Below are positions 16,418-23,732 of a DNA stretch of 45,384 bases, piece after piece. The notes beneath the pieces were generated by a model. It had not been told where the DNA came from. It ran no database searches and saw only the letters and a program-made list of their open reading frames with translations. Both the position numbers and the translations under genes were made by a program. Numbering within the stretch: position 1 is the first letter of the stretch; every line of letters starts with the position of its first letter. This DNA comes from an uncultured Prevotella sp. (GTDB taxonomy: Bacteria; Bacteroidota; Bacteroidia; Bacteroidales; Bacteroidaceae): contig OMXE01000026.1 in the NCBI GenBank assembly GCA_900314935.1, positions 1 to 45,384 of the forward strand. The letters run 5' to 3'.

Positions 16418-17137
16418 GTGATACATCTAAAAGACATTAACAAGACCTACTTCGGTGCGCAGCCGCTCCATGTGCTCAAGGGCATCAACCTCGACATTGA
16501 CAAGGGGGAGTTCGTGAGCATCATGGGAGCCAGCGGCTCGGGCAAGTCAACTTTATTGAATATTCTGGGAATCCTCGATAACTACGACTCAGGTGAATAC
16601 ACCCTCGCCGGGACGTTAATCAAGGACCTGAGTGAGCGGAAGGCGGCGGAGTACCGAAACCATATGATTGGTTTCATCTTCCAGAGCTTTAACCTCATCT
16701 CGTTCAAGACCGCCGTGGAGAATGTGGAACTGCCATTGTTCTACCAGGGGGTATCCAGAAAGAAACGCCATACGCTGGCGATGGATTATTTGGATCGGCT
16801 CGGGTTATTAGACTGGGCCGACCATTATCCTAATGAGCTGTCGGGTGGACAGAAACAGCGTGTGGCCATTGCCCGCGCCTTGATTACCCATCCGCAGATT
16901 ATTCTGGCCGACGAGCCTACTGGCGCGCTCGACTCCAAGACTTCTGTGGAAGTGATGCAGCTGCTGAAGCAACTGAACGCCGAAGAGGGGATGACCATCG
17001 TGGTGGTGACTCACGAGAGTGGCGTGGCGAACGAAACGAACAAGATCGTTCACATCAAGGATGGTATCATCGGACAGATTGAAGTGAATCTTGAACACAA
17101 CGCCTCGCCCTTCGGCATGGGAGGCATCATGAAATAA
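16418..17137 (+). CDS. MacB/LolD-like ABC transporter ATP-binding protein
   Basis: 239 aa. Walker [16 protein letters not shown], signature [15 protein letters not shown], Walker [18 protein letters not shown]-loop VVTHESGVA. The start is GTG at 16418 ([11 protein letters not shown]), the only start that keeps the normal N-terminal strand. It should power the two FtsX-like permeases downstream. With the adaptor and outer-membrane protein, these make a MacAB-TolC-like tripartite exporter. Confidence 0.92.
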   Translation: MIHLKDINKTYFGAQPLHVLKGINLDIDKGEFVSIMGASGSGKSTLLNILGILDNYDSGEYTLAGTLIKDLSERKAAEYRNHMIGFIFQSFNLISFKTAVENVELPLFYQGVSRKKRHTLAMDYLDRLGLLDWADHYPNELSGGQKQRVAIARALITHPQIILADEPTGALDSKTSVEVMQLLKQLNAEEGMTIVVVTHESGVANETNKIVHIKDGIIGQIEVNLEHNASPFGMGGIMK

Positions 17138-17174
17138 CTAGTAAGACTAGGAATACTAGTAAAACTAGAAATAT
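17138..17174 (+). repeat. short tandem repeat, ACTAGTAAA-like, period about 9
   Basis: The 37-nt gap is built from copies of (A)CTAG(T/G)AA(T/A)A. A related array (ACTAGTAAT, ACTAGTACT, ACTAGTTCC) fills the gap before the next permease gene at 18435-18470. Confidence 0.7.
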
Positions 17175-18431
17175 ATGAGAGATATCATCACAGAAATATG
17201 GTCAACAGCCCAGCGAAACAAGCTGCGTACCACCCTGACAGGCTTTGCCGTGGCATGGGGAATCTTCATGCTGATCGTGCTGCTGGGGGCTGGTAACGGT
17301 TTGATCAATGCCACGATGAAGCAGGCGGGCGATGTCCTTACCAACTCGATGGAGGTGTATGGAGGACAGACCTCGAAACCCTTTAACGGACTCAAAGAGG
17401 GGCGCTATATCAGCATCAACGAGAAGGACTATACCATTACCGATTCGGAATTCAAGAATACCATTGATGACGTAGGAGCTGTTTACTACGTGAGTTCAAT
17501 GGTTACTCATGGTGAGGAGTATATGAGCATGCAGATTGCAGGTGTCTATCCCGTTCATACTGCGATTTCGAAACAAGACTTGCTCTACGGCAGGTTCATC
17601 AACGATATTGACCTTCGCGAGAAACGAAAGGTGCTGGTGCTGAGCGACACTCAGGCCAAGGAACTGGACCCCAAGGATTACAAGACGCTGATTGGCAAGT
17701 ATGTGAAGGTGGGTAACTTCGCCTTTAAGGTGGTGGGAATCTATAAGAGTCGTGGCGATGGCGAATCGAACGCTTTCTCTGCGTACTCTACCATCAAGAG
17801 CATCTTCGGTGCGAACACCGATGCTCTGGGAAATATCGAGTTTACCTTCCACGGCTTGGCAACGATGCAAGAGAACGAGGACTTTGAGAACGTTTACCGT
17901 CGCAGACTGAATGCTAACCATCAGGCTCATCCCGAAGATGAGCGGAGTATATGGATATGGAACGGTTATACGCAGAATATCCAGATGCAACAGGGTCTGG
18001 GCATTATACGCACTTTCCTTTGGATTGTGGGACTCTTTACGCTGCTGAGCGGAATCGTGGGCGTTTCGAACATCATGCTCATTACCGTGAAGGAACGTAC
18101 GCATGAGTTCGGCATTCGCAAGGCCATCGGCGCCAAGCCATGGTCAATACTGAAACTCATCATCATAGAGAGTGTAATCATTACTACCTTCTTCGGTTAT
18201 ATCGGTATGCTACTGGGTATTGCAGCCAATGAGTATATGGATGCTACGCTGGGGCATAAAGTAACCGACCTGGGTGTGGCGAAGCTGACGCTCTTTGTGA
18301 ATCCTACAGTAGGACTCGATGTGTGTTTCGAGGCTACTATGGTAATGATAATCGCAGGAACCATCGCTGGCTTGATACCTGCCTTCAAGGCCAGTAGGAT
18401 TCGTCCTATAGAGGCACTGCGCGCTGATTAA
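17175..18431 (+). CDS. MacB-like FtsX-domain permease
   Basis: 418 aa. One N-terminal helix (GFAVAWGIFMLIVLLGAG), a periplasmic MacB core of about 230 residues, and three C-terminal helices with the FtsX signature region (GVSNIMLITVKERTHEFGIRKAIGAKPWSI in part). The ATPase is encoded separately, just upstream. It is similar in layout to the next gene, so the pair may form a heterodimer. Confidence 0.9.
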   Translation: MRDIITEIWSTAQRNKLRTTLTGFAVAWGIFMLIVLLGAGNGLINATMKQAGDVLTNSMEVYGGQTSKPFNGLKEGRYISINEKDYTITDSEFKNTIDDVGAVYYVSSMVTHGEEYMSMQIAGVYPVHTAISKQDLLYGRFINDIDLREKRKVLVLSDTQAKELDPKDYKTLIGKYVKVGNFAFKVVGIYKSRGDGESNAFSAYSTIKSIFGANTDALGNIEFTFHGLATMQENEDFENVYRRRLNANHQAHPEDERSIWIWNGYTQNIQMQQGLGIIRTFLWIVGLFTLLSGIVGVSNIMLITVKERTHEFGIRKAIGAKPWSILKLIIIESVIITTFFGYIGMLLGIAANEYMDATLGHKVTDLGVAKLTLFVNPTVGLDVCFEATMVMIIAGTIAGLIPAFKASRIRPIEALRAD

Positions 18432-18434
18432 CAA

Positions 18435-18470
18435 TCCTAGTAATACTAGTACTACTAGTTCCACTAGAAA
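18435..18470 (+). repeat. short tandem repeat, ACTAGTAAT-like, period 9
   Basis: Units CTAGTAATA, CTAGTACTA, CTAGTTCCA and CTAGAAATA stand directly before the second permease gene. They resemble but do not equal the array before the first permease gene. Confidence 0.75.
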
Positions 18471-18481
18471 TAATATATTAT

Positions 18482-19735
18482 ATGAGAATAGATTTAGATT
18501 CATACAGAGAAATCCTCGATACGCTGACACGTAACAAGGCGCGTTCGTTTCTTACGGGATTCGGCGTGTTCTGGGGGGTGTTCATGCTCATTGGTCTGAT
18601 GGGAGGCGGAAAGGCAATGAGGGAACAGCTCGACAACACGTTCGAGGGTTTTGCACAGAATACAATCATTATAGGAGCCAATCAGACCACTAAGCCTTAC
18701 AAGGGTTTCCGCAAAGGGCGCTGGTGGAGCATGGACTATAAAGATATTGAGCGTTTGAAGCAAAGGGTGCCTGAGCTGAAAGTGGCCGTACCGATGATCT
18801 TCTCGAGCTGGGGTGGTAGTAATACGGCTTACTATGGCGACCAGAAAACATCTCCCCGAATACAGGGTACGGTGCCCGATCTGGCAAAGGTGATGGAACC
18901 GAAGATGTATTATGGGCGCTATCTCAACGAGATGGATGTGCGAGAGCATCGTAAGGTGTGCGTGATAGGGAAGAAGATCTACAAGGACCTCTTCAAGGAG
19001 GGGGGCGACCCCTGCGGGAAGAAGATTCGCGTTGACTCTACCTACTTCGAGGTGATAGGCGTGAATTATAGTACGAGTAATGCGTCATTTAACGGACGGG
19101 CTGAAGAGCAGATCACCATGCCGATTACACTGATGCAGGCGTTGTTTAATCGTGGTAATGAGGTTGACCTGATTGCAGCTGTTGGTCGTGAGGGCGTGGT
19201 GATGAGTAAGATTACTGATCGTGTCCGTGAGACCATAGCCAGAGCGCATTATGTAGATCCTACTGATGAGCAGGGGGCGATGATATTCAATACCGAACTG
19301 CTGTTCCAATTGATGGATAACATGTTCAAAGGGGTTAACTTCCTGATATGGCTGGTGGGCTTGGGAACCTTACTGGCAGGTGCGATCGGCGTGTCGAACA
19401 TCATGATGGTTACCGTGCGGGAACGAACCACTGAGATTGGTATCCGCAGGGCTATCGGCGCCACACCCAAGATGATTCTTAGTCAGATTATCTCTGAGAG
19501 TATCCTACTGACATTGGTGGCAGGAATGAGTGGTATCCTCTTCGGCGTGATGATCCTCCAGATGCTGGAGGTGGCGAATACTGAGGACGGAATAGTGAAC
19601 ACCCACTTCCAGGTTGGATTCTGGACAGCTATCCTCGCTGCCGTTGTGGTATGTACGGTGGGTGTGCTGGCAGGCTTGGCTCCTGCTGCCCGCGCCATGA
19701 GCATCAAACCTGTGGATGCGATGAGGGACGAGTAA
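18482..19735 (+). CDS. MacB-like FtsX-domain permease
   Basis: 417 aa, with the same layout as the preceding permease: N-terminal helix (SFLTGFGVFWGVFMLIGLMGG), periplasmic core, then three helices with GVSNIMMVTVRERTTEIGIRRAIGATPKMI in part. It most likely pairs with that permease and the ATPase. The gap to the adaptor gene is 47 nt and again carries a short repeat (AAATTGTCAAATGGTAAAATTGTAAAAT pattern, period about 8-9). Confidence 0.9.
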   Translation: MRIDLDSYREILDTLTRNKARSFLTGFGVFWGVFMLIGLMGGGKAMREQLDNTFEGFAQNTIIIGANQTTKPYKGFRKGRWWSMDYKDIERLKQRVPELKVAVPMIFSSWGGSNTAYYGDQKTSPRIQGTVPDLAKVMEPKMYYGRYLNEMDVREHRKVCVIGKKIYKDLFKEGGDPCGKKIRVDSTYFEVIGVNYSTSNASFNGRAEEQITMPITLMQALFNRGNEVDLIAAVGREGVVMSKITDRVRETIARAHYVDPTDEQGAMIFNTELLFQLMDNMFKGVNFLIWLVGLGTLLAGAIGVSNIMMVTVRERTTEIGIRRAIGATPKMILSQIISESILLTLVAGMSGILFGVMILQMLEVANTEDGIVNTHFQVGFWTAILAAVVVCTVGVLAGLAPAARAMSIKPVDAMRDE

Positions 19736-19782
19736 AGAGCCTATGATGAAATTGTCAAATGGTAAAATTGTAAAATAGACAT

Positions 19783-20895
19783 ATGAAGAAGTACAGTAAA
19801 CTGATTATTGCCGCCATTGTGGCGCTGATCTTTATCGGAACCTTTGTGTTCCTTTGGCAGAAATCGCAGCCGAAACCTGTAGTGTATAACGAGTTTACAC
19901 CCACGACTGCCGATATCGTCAAGACGACTATCATTACTGGCAAGATCGAACCACGTAATGAGGTGAACGTGAAACCGCAGATCTCGGGTATCATCACCGA
20001 ACTGCTGAAAGAGGCTGGCGACTATGTGTCGGCGGGTGAGGTTATTGCCAAGGTGAAGGTGATTCCAGACATGAGTCAGCTGAGCAGCGCCGAGATGCGT
20101 GTACGGTTGGCCGTGATTAACCTGAAGCAGGCTCAGACAGATTTCGACCGTGAGAAGAACCTCTATGACCAGAAGCTGGTGTCGGCGGATGAGTATGACA
20201 AGGCTAAGCTGGCATTGAGTCAGGCTAAACAGGAGAAGCTGGCGGCTGATGATGCCTTGGCTGTTGTGCGCGATGGTGTCTCGAAGAGTAATGCCAAGGC
20301 GAGCTCGACATTGGTGCGTTCCACCGTCTCGGGTGTGATTCTCGATATTCCGGTGAAGGTGGGTAACAGCGTCATCTTGAGTAATACGTTCAACGATGGT
20401 ACTACCATTGCCAGCGTGGCGAACATGAACGACCTGATTTTCCGTGGAAACATTGATGAAACGGAGGTGGGTCAGCTGGTGTCGGGAATGCCTATGAAGA
20501 TAACCATCGGAGCCTTGCAGGACTTGTCGTTCGGCGCTTTACTGGAGTATGTTTCGCCTAAGGCGGTGGAGAACAATGGTGCCAATCAGTTTGAGATCAA
20601 GGCTGCTGTTCAGGTGCTCAAAGGTAGTAAGATTCGCTCAGGCTATAGTGCAACGGCAGAGATTGAGCTGGCTCATGCCACCAAAGCTCTCTCCGTGCCC
20701 GAGAGTGCTATTGAGTTCAGCGGCGACTCTACCTTCGTTTATCTCATCAAGGAGAACGGAAAGGAGAAGACCTATGAACGCAAGCAGGTGGTGACGGGTT
20801 TGAGCGATGGTGTGAACATCGAGATCAAGTCGGGTCTTACCCTGAAGGATAAGGTGCGCGGACCGATGGTGGTGGCTGATGAGGTGGAGAACTAA
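19783..20895 (+). CDS. MacA-like periplasmic adaptor (HlyD family)
   Basis: 370 aa. One N-terminal membrane anchor (LIIAAIVALIFIGTFVFLW), a barrel-sandwich half (VKPQISGIITELLKEAGDYVSAGEVIAKV in part), a coiled-coil hairpin (about residues 100-165, 'LKQAQTDFDREKNLYDQKLVSADEYDKAK'), the second lipoyl half, then beta-barrel and membrane-proximal domains. It should bridge the FtsX-like permeases and the TolC-like protein encoded next. Confidence 0.92.
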   Translation: MKKYSKLIIAAIVALIFIGTFVFLWQKSQPKPVVYNEFTPTTADIVKTTIITGKIEPRNEVNVKPQISGIITELLKEAGDYVSAGEVIAKVKVIPDMSQLSSAEMRVRLAVINLKQAQTDFDREKNLYDQKLVSADEYDKAKLALSQAKQEKLAADDALAVVRDGVSKSNAKASSTLVRSTVSGVILDIPVKVGNSVILSNTFNDGTTIASVANMNDLIFRGNIDETEVGQLVSGMPMKITIGALQDLSFGALLEYVSPKAVENNGANQFEIKAAVQVLKGSKIRSGYSATAEIELAHATKALSVPESAIEFSGDSTFVYLIKENGKEKTYERKQVVTGLSDGVNIEIKSGLTLKDKVRGPMVVADEVEN

Positions 20896-20897
20896 CC

Positions 20898-20962
20898 ATT
20901 GCCCATTGTCAAATCGTGAAATGGTCAAATCGTGAAATTGTGAAATGGTCAAATTGTCAAAT
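20898..20962 (+). repeat. short tandem repeat, AAATNGTSA, period 8-9
   Basis: The gap before the tolC-like gene consists of variants such as AAATCGTGA, AAATGGTCA, AAATTGTGA and AAATTGTCA. An in-frame ATG inside it (20945) is not taken as the start. Confidence 0.75.
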
Positions 20963-20968
20963 ATATAT

Positions 20969-22294
20969 ATGAAGATATTTATAACAGCCACGGTGGCGTT
21001 GCTATTGATGCCCGCCAGTGTCTTGGCCCAGCAGCAGTGGTCGCTGAGACAGTGCATCGACTATGCGGTGGAGCATAATATCCAGGTGAAACAGCGGGAG
21101 GTGAGTCGCATGCAGCGAGAACTGGATGTGAACACGGCAAAGAACAGTCGTCTGCCCGACCTGTCGGCCTCGGCTTCCGAGAGCTTCTCGTTTGGACGCG
21201 GACTGACGGCACAGAATACTTATTCGAATACGAACACGAGTAGTACATCGTTCAACCTCTCATCCAGTGTTCCTCTGTTCACGGGCTACCGCATACCCCG
21301 CACGCTGGAGATGCAGAAGCTGAACCTTGAGGCGGCTACAGCCGACTTGGAGAAGGCGAAGAATGATATACGTATGCAGGTGGCGCAGGCTTACGTGCAG
21401 ATTCTCTATAACCTGGAACTGTGCGAAGTGGCGAACCGTCAGATTGAAATCGACTCGATGCATGTGCACCGTCTGACGGAGATGATGAAGAATGGAAAGG
21501 CGAGTGGTACGGAGGTGGCCCAGCAGGAGGCTTCGCTGGCACAGAGCAGACTGACTGCCACACAGGCTGACAACGACTATCGTTTATCGTTACTGTCGCT
21601 TACACAACTGCTGGAACTGCCGTCACCTGAGGGCTTTACCATCTCAAGAGAGGTAAACCAGGAGCTGTGGAATGAGGTCCATACTCTTCCTTCTCCTGAT
21701 GTGATCTATCAGGAAGCGCTGATCATCAAGCCGGAGATACAGGCCGAGCAGTCACGTCTGGCCAGTTCTGCCAAGAACATCGATATTGCCAAGAGTGCCA
21801 AGCTGCCGAGTTTGTCATTATCAGGTGGTCTCGGGACGAACTATTACAAGACCAGTGGTTTACCTGGTGACAAGTTCTTCAAGCAGCTGAACAACAACTT
21901 CAGTCAGTTCTTAGGTCTGAGTCTGAACGTTCCCATCTTCAACCGTTTCGAGACAAGAAACAATATCAAGAATGCGCAGCTGAGTCAGTATAACCAGCAG
22001 CTGCAGCTCGATAATGTGAAGAAGAATTTGTATAAGGAGATCCAGCAGGCTTACTACAATGCGGTTACCTCTGAGGCGAAATACCAGAGTAGTGAGCAGG
22101 CAAAACGCAGTCAGGAGGAGGCCTTCCGTCTGATGTCGGCGAAGTATGAGTACGGCAAGGCGAACATCACGGAGTTCAACGAGGCCAAGAACAACCTCAT
22201 GAAGGCGGAAAGCGACCTTGTAAGAGCCAAGTACGAATACCTCTATCAGAATGCACTGATAGATTTCTATCGCGGAAAGGATCTCTCTTTTTAA
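20969..22294 (+). CDS. TolC-like outer-membrane efflux protein
   Basis: 441 aa. Signal peptide MKIFITATVALLLMPASVLA with Gln-Gln-Gln next. Two repeats of the outer-membrane efflux fold (WSLRQCIDYAVEHNIQVKQRE ...; PEIQAEQSRLASSAKNIDIAKS ...) with long alpha-helical hairpins. A trimer should form the exit duct for the MacAB-like pump. ATG 20969 is chosen because the eight residues encoded upstream come from the repeat. It is the last gene of the operon and is followed by a strong terminator. Confidence 0.92.
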   Translation: MKIFITATVALLLMPASVLAQQQWSLRQCIDYAVEHNIQVKQREVSRMQRELDVNTAKNSRLPDLSASASESFSFGRGLTAQNTYSNTNTSSTSFNLSSSVPLFTGYRIPRTLEMQKLNLEAATADLEKAKNDIRMQVAQAYVQILYNLELCEVANRQIEIDSMHVHRLTEMMKNGKASGTEVAQQEASLAQSRLTATQADNDYRLSLLSLTQLLELPSPEGFTISREVNQELWNEVHTLPSPDVIYQEALIIKPEIQAEQSRLASSAKNIDIAKSAKLPSLSLSGGLGTNYYKTSGLPGDKFFKQLNNNFSQFLGLSLNVPIFNRFETRNNIKNAQLSQYNQQLQLDNVKKNLYKEIQQAYYNAVTSEAKYQSSEQAKRSQEEAFRLMSAKYEYGKANITEFNEAKNNLMKAESDLVRAKYEYLYQNALIDFYRGKDLSF

Positions 22295-22345
22295 GTAATT
22301 ACTCTCTTTTTAGTTATTAAGGTTAAGATAGATTGTTTATCATGG

Positions 22346-22377
22346 AGGCACGCCGTGAGGCGTGCCTTTCCTTTTTT
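22346..22377 (+). terminator. intrinsic terminator of the efflux operon
   Basis: AGGCACGCC at 22346-22354, loop GTGA, GGCGTGCCT at 22359-22367, then TTCCTTTTTT. It lies between convergent operons; the T-run fits the plus direction. Confidence 0.9.
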
Positions 22378-22405
22378 CCGCGAATAAGACCAATAAGACG
22401 GATAT

Positions 22406-23653
22406 TTAATTCACCGCCTTTCTTCCGTTCATAATATATATACCCTTTACGTTTGGCTCTCCTTGCAGTTTCCTTCCATCAACGGTGAACCAACCATTAC
22501 TTTGAACTTTACCCTCCTTTGGAATATAAAGGGTTTCTATTCCCGTTCCTGCACCTACGAATTGTTTCAGTTCGTAGAAAGCGGCATATGGCTTTCCCGT
22601 ATCATGGTTATACAGGGCAGCATTCCACCAACGCTGTGTCACATCCTTGTTCCCATTGTCTTCGGGCCACCACCAGAAGAGTCCGTTCACTGATGCATGT
22701 TTATTCAGTAGCGCGATGAGATCAGCCGTGAATCGTCTTTGTCCTTCTTCTGTATAGGGATAGGTGGATGAGTAGTTGAAGTCGCTGCCTATGGCCCAGG
22801 CATAGCTGTAGCCTGTCTCCACAATCATGATGTCCTTGCCATACTGTTTGTTTTCCAAGGTGTTCAGTGCTGTTTCCAGTGAGTTCAGATCACCATGGTA
22901 GTCGGGGTAGTAGCTCAGACCGATGATGTCATAATCCACGTCAGCCGCCTTCATTCGGTCGAAGAAATCTGTCATGACTGCAGGTTTGGGGGTGCGCTCA
23001 TTATGCAGGATGATCTTTGCCTGCGGACATTCCTCACGACAAGCCTTACCTGCTTGTTTCAACAGATTGATGAAACGGTTCCAGTTAGCCTCGGGAGAGG
23101 TGGTGTAGCAGCGGTTGTTCTGGTTGTTCTTGGCCTCTGCTTCCGTTCCCCACAACATCCCGTACGAGATTTCATTCCCCGTCTGAATCATGTCGGGAGT
23201 GGCTCCTGCAGCCTTCATCTGCTGCAGACAGTCTTTGGTGTATTCGTAGATTTTCTGGTAGAGTTCCTCGTTAGAGAGCGACTTCCACGCAGCCGGTGTC
23301 CACTGCTTGGCGGGATCAGCCCAGGTGTCGCTGTAGTGGAAGTCGAGCATCAGCTGCATACCCGCCTCCTTGATGCGCTTACCAAGCTTCTTCACGAAGT
23401 CCAGATCCTGGCACACCGCCTTGTCGTAGTCGTGCGACGGATCTACAAACAGTCGTACCCGCATGGCGTTCAGTCCTTCCTCGCTGAAGAAGGTGAGCAC
23501 ATCGCTTACTGCCTGCCCGTCTGCATTCCTATACACCACTCCCGCTTCCTCATATTTCGGCAGCAGGGAAATATCTCCTCCCACATACTTCTGCGCCTGC
23601 AATCCAATGCTGCAGGTGAGTAAACTACCTAATAAAAAACCTCTCCACTTCAT
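22406..23653 (-). CDS. GH53 endo-beta-1,4-galactanase
   Basis: 415 aa; cuts beta-1,4-galactan side chains. Signal peptide MKWRGFLLGSLLTCSIGLQA with Gln next. GH53 landmarks: GGDISLLPKYEEAG, MRVRLFVDP, LMLDFHYSDTWADPAKQWTP, acid/base Glu in QTGNEISYGMLWG and nucleophile Glu in IMIVETGYSYAW. The last 35 residues (GWFTVDGRKLQGEPNVKG..) match the C-terminal tails of the two amylases next to it, a possible sorting or anchoring signal. The frame is open to 23710, but ATG 23653 gives the clean signal peptide. It is the last gene of a four-gene glycan operon. Confidence 0.93.
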   Translation of the reverse strand: MKWRGFLLGSLLTCSIGLQAQKYVGGDISLLPKYEEAGVVYRNADGQAVSDVLTFFSEEGLNAMRVRLFVDPSHDYDKAVCQDLDFVKKLGKRIKEAGMQLMLDFHYSDTWADPAKQWTPAAWKSLSNEELYQKIYEYTKDCLQQMKAAGATPDMIQTGNEISYGMLWGTEAEAKNNQNNRCYTTSPEANWNRFINLLKQAGKACREECPQAKIILHNERTPKPAVMTDFFDRMKAADVDYDIIGLSYYPDYHGDLNSLETALNTLENKQYGKDIMIVETGYSYAWAIGSDFNYSSTYPYTEEGQRRFTADLIALLNKHASVNGLFWWWPEDNGNKDVTQRWWNAALYNHDTGKPYAAFYELKQFVGAGTGIETLYIPKEGKVQSNGWFTVDGRKLQGEPNVKGIYIMNGRKAVN

Positions 23654-23654
23654 T

Positions 23655-23686
23655 TTTTCTCTACGAATTAGACGAATTAGACGAAT
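23655..23686 (-). repeat. 32-bp leader repeat, copy 1 (9-mer ATTCGTCTA array)
   Basis: The 32 bp just before the GH53 start are identical to 26321-26352, just before a GH13 start. Internally the sequence is a 9-bp tandem repeat, ATTCGTCTA. Confidence 0.85.
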
Positions 23687-23697
23687 TTCCAAGAAAC

Positions 23698-23732
23698 TCT
23701 CATCTCTCATTTCTCATCTCTCATCTCTCATC
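23698..23732 (-). repeat. heptamer tandem repeat, TCTCATC x5
   Basis: Five 7-bp units (one TCTCATT) that run into the stop codon of the GH13 gene at 23728-23730. Confidence 0.8.
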
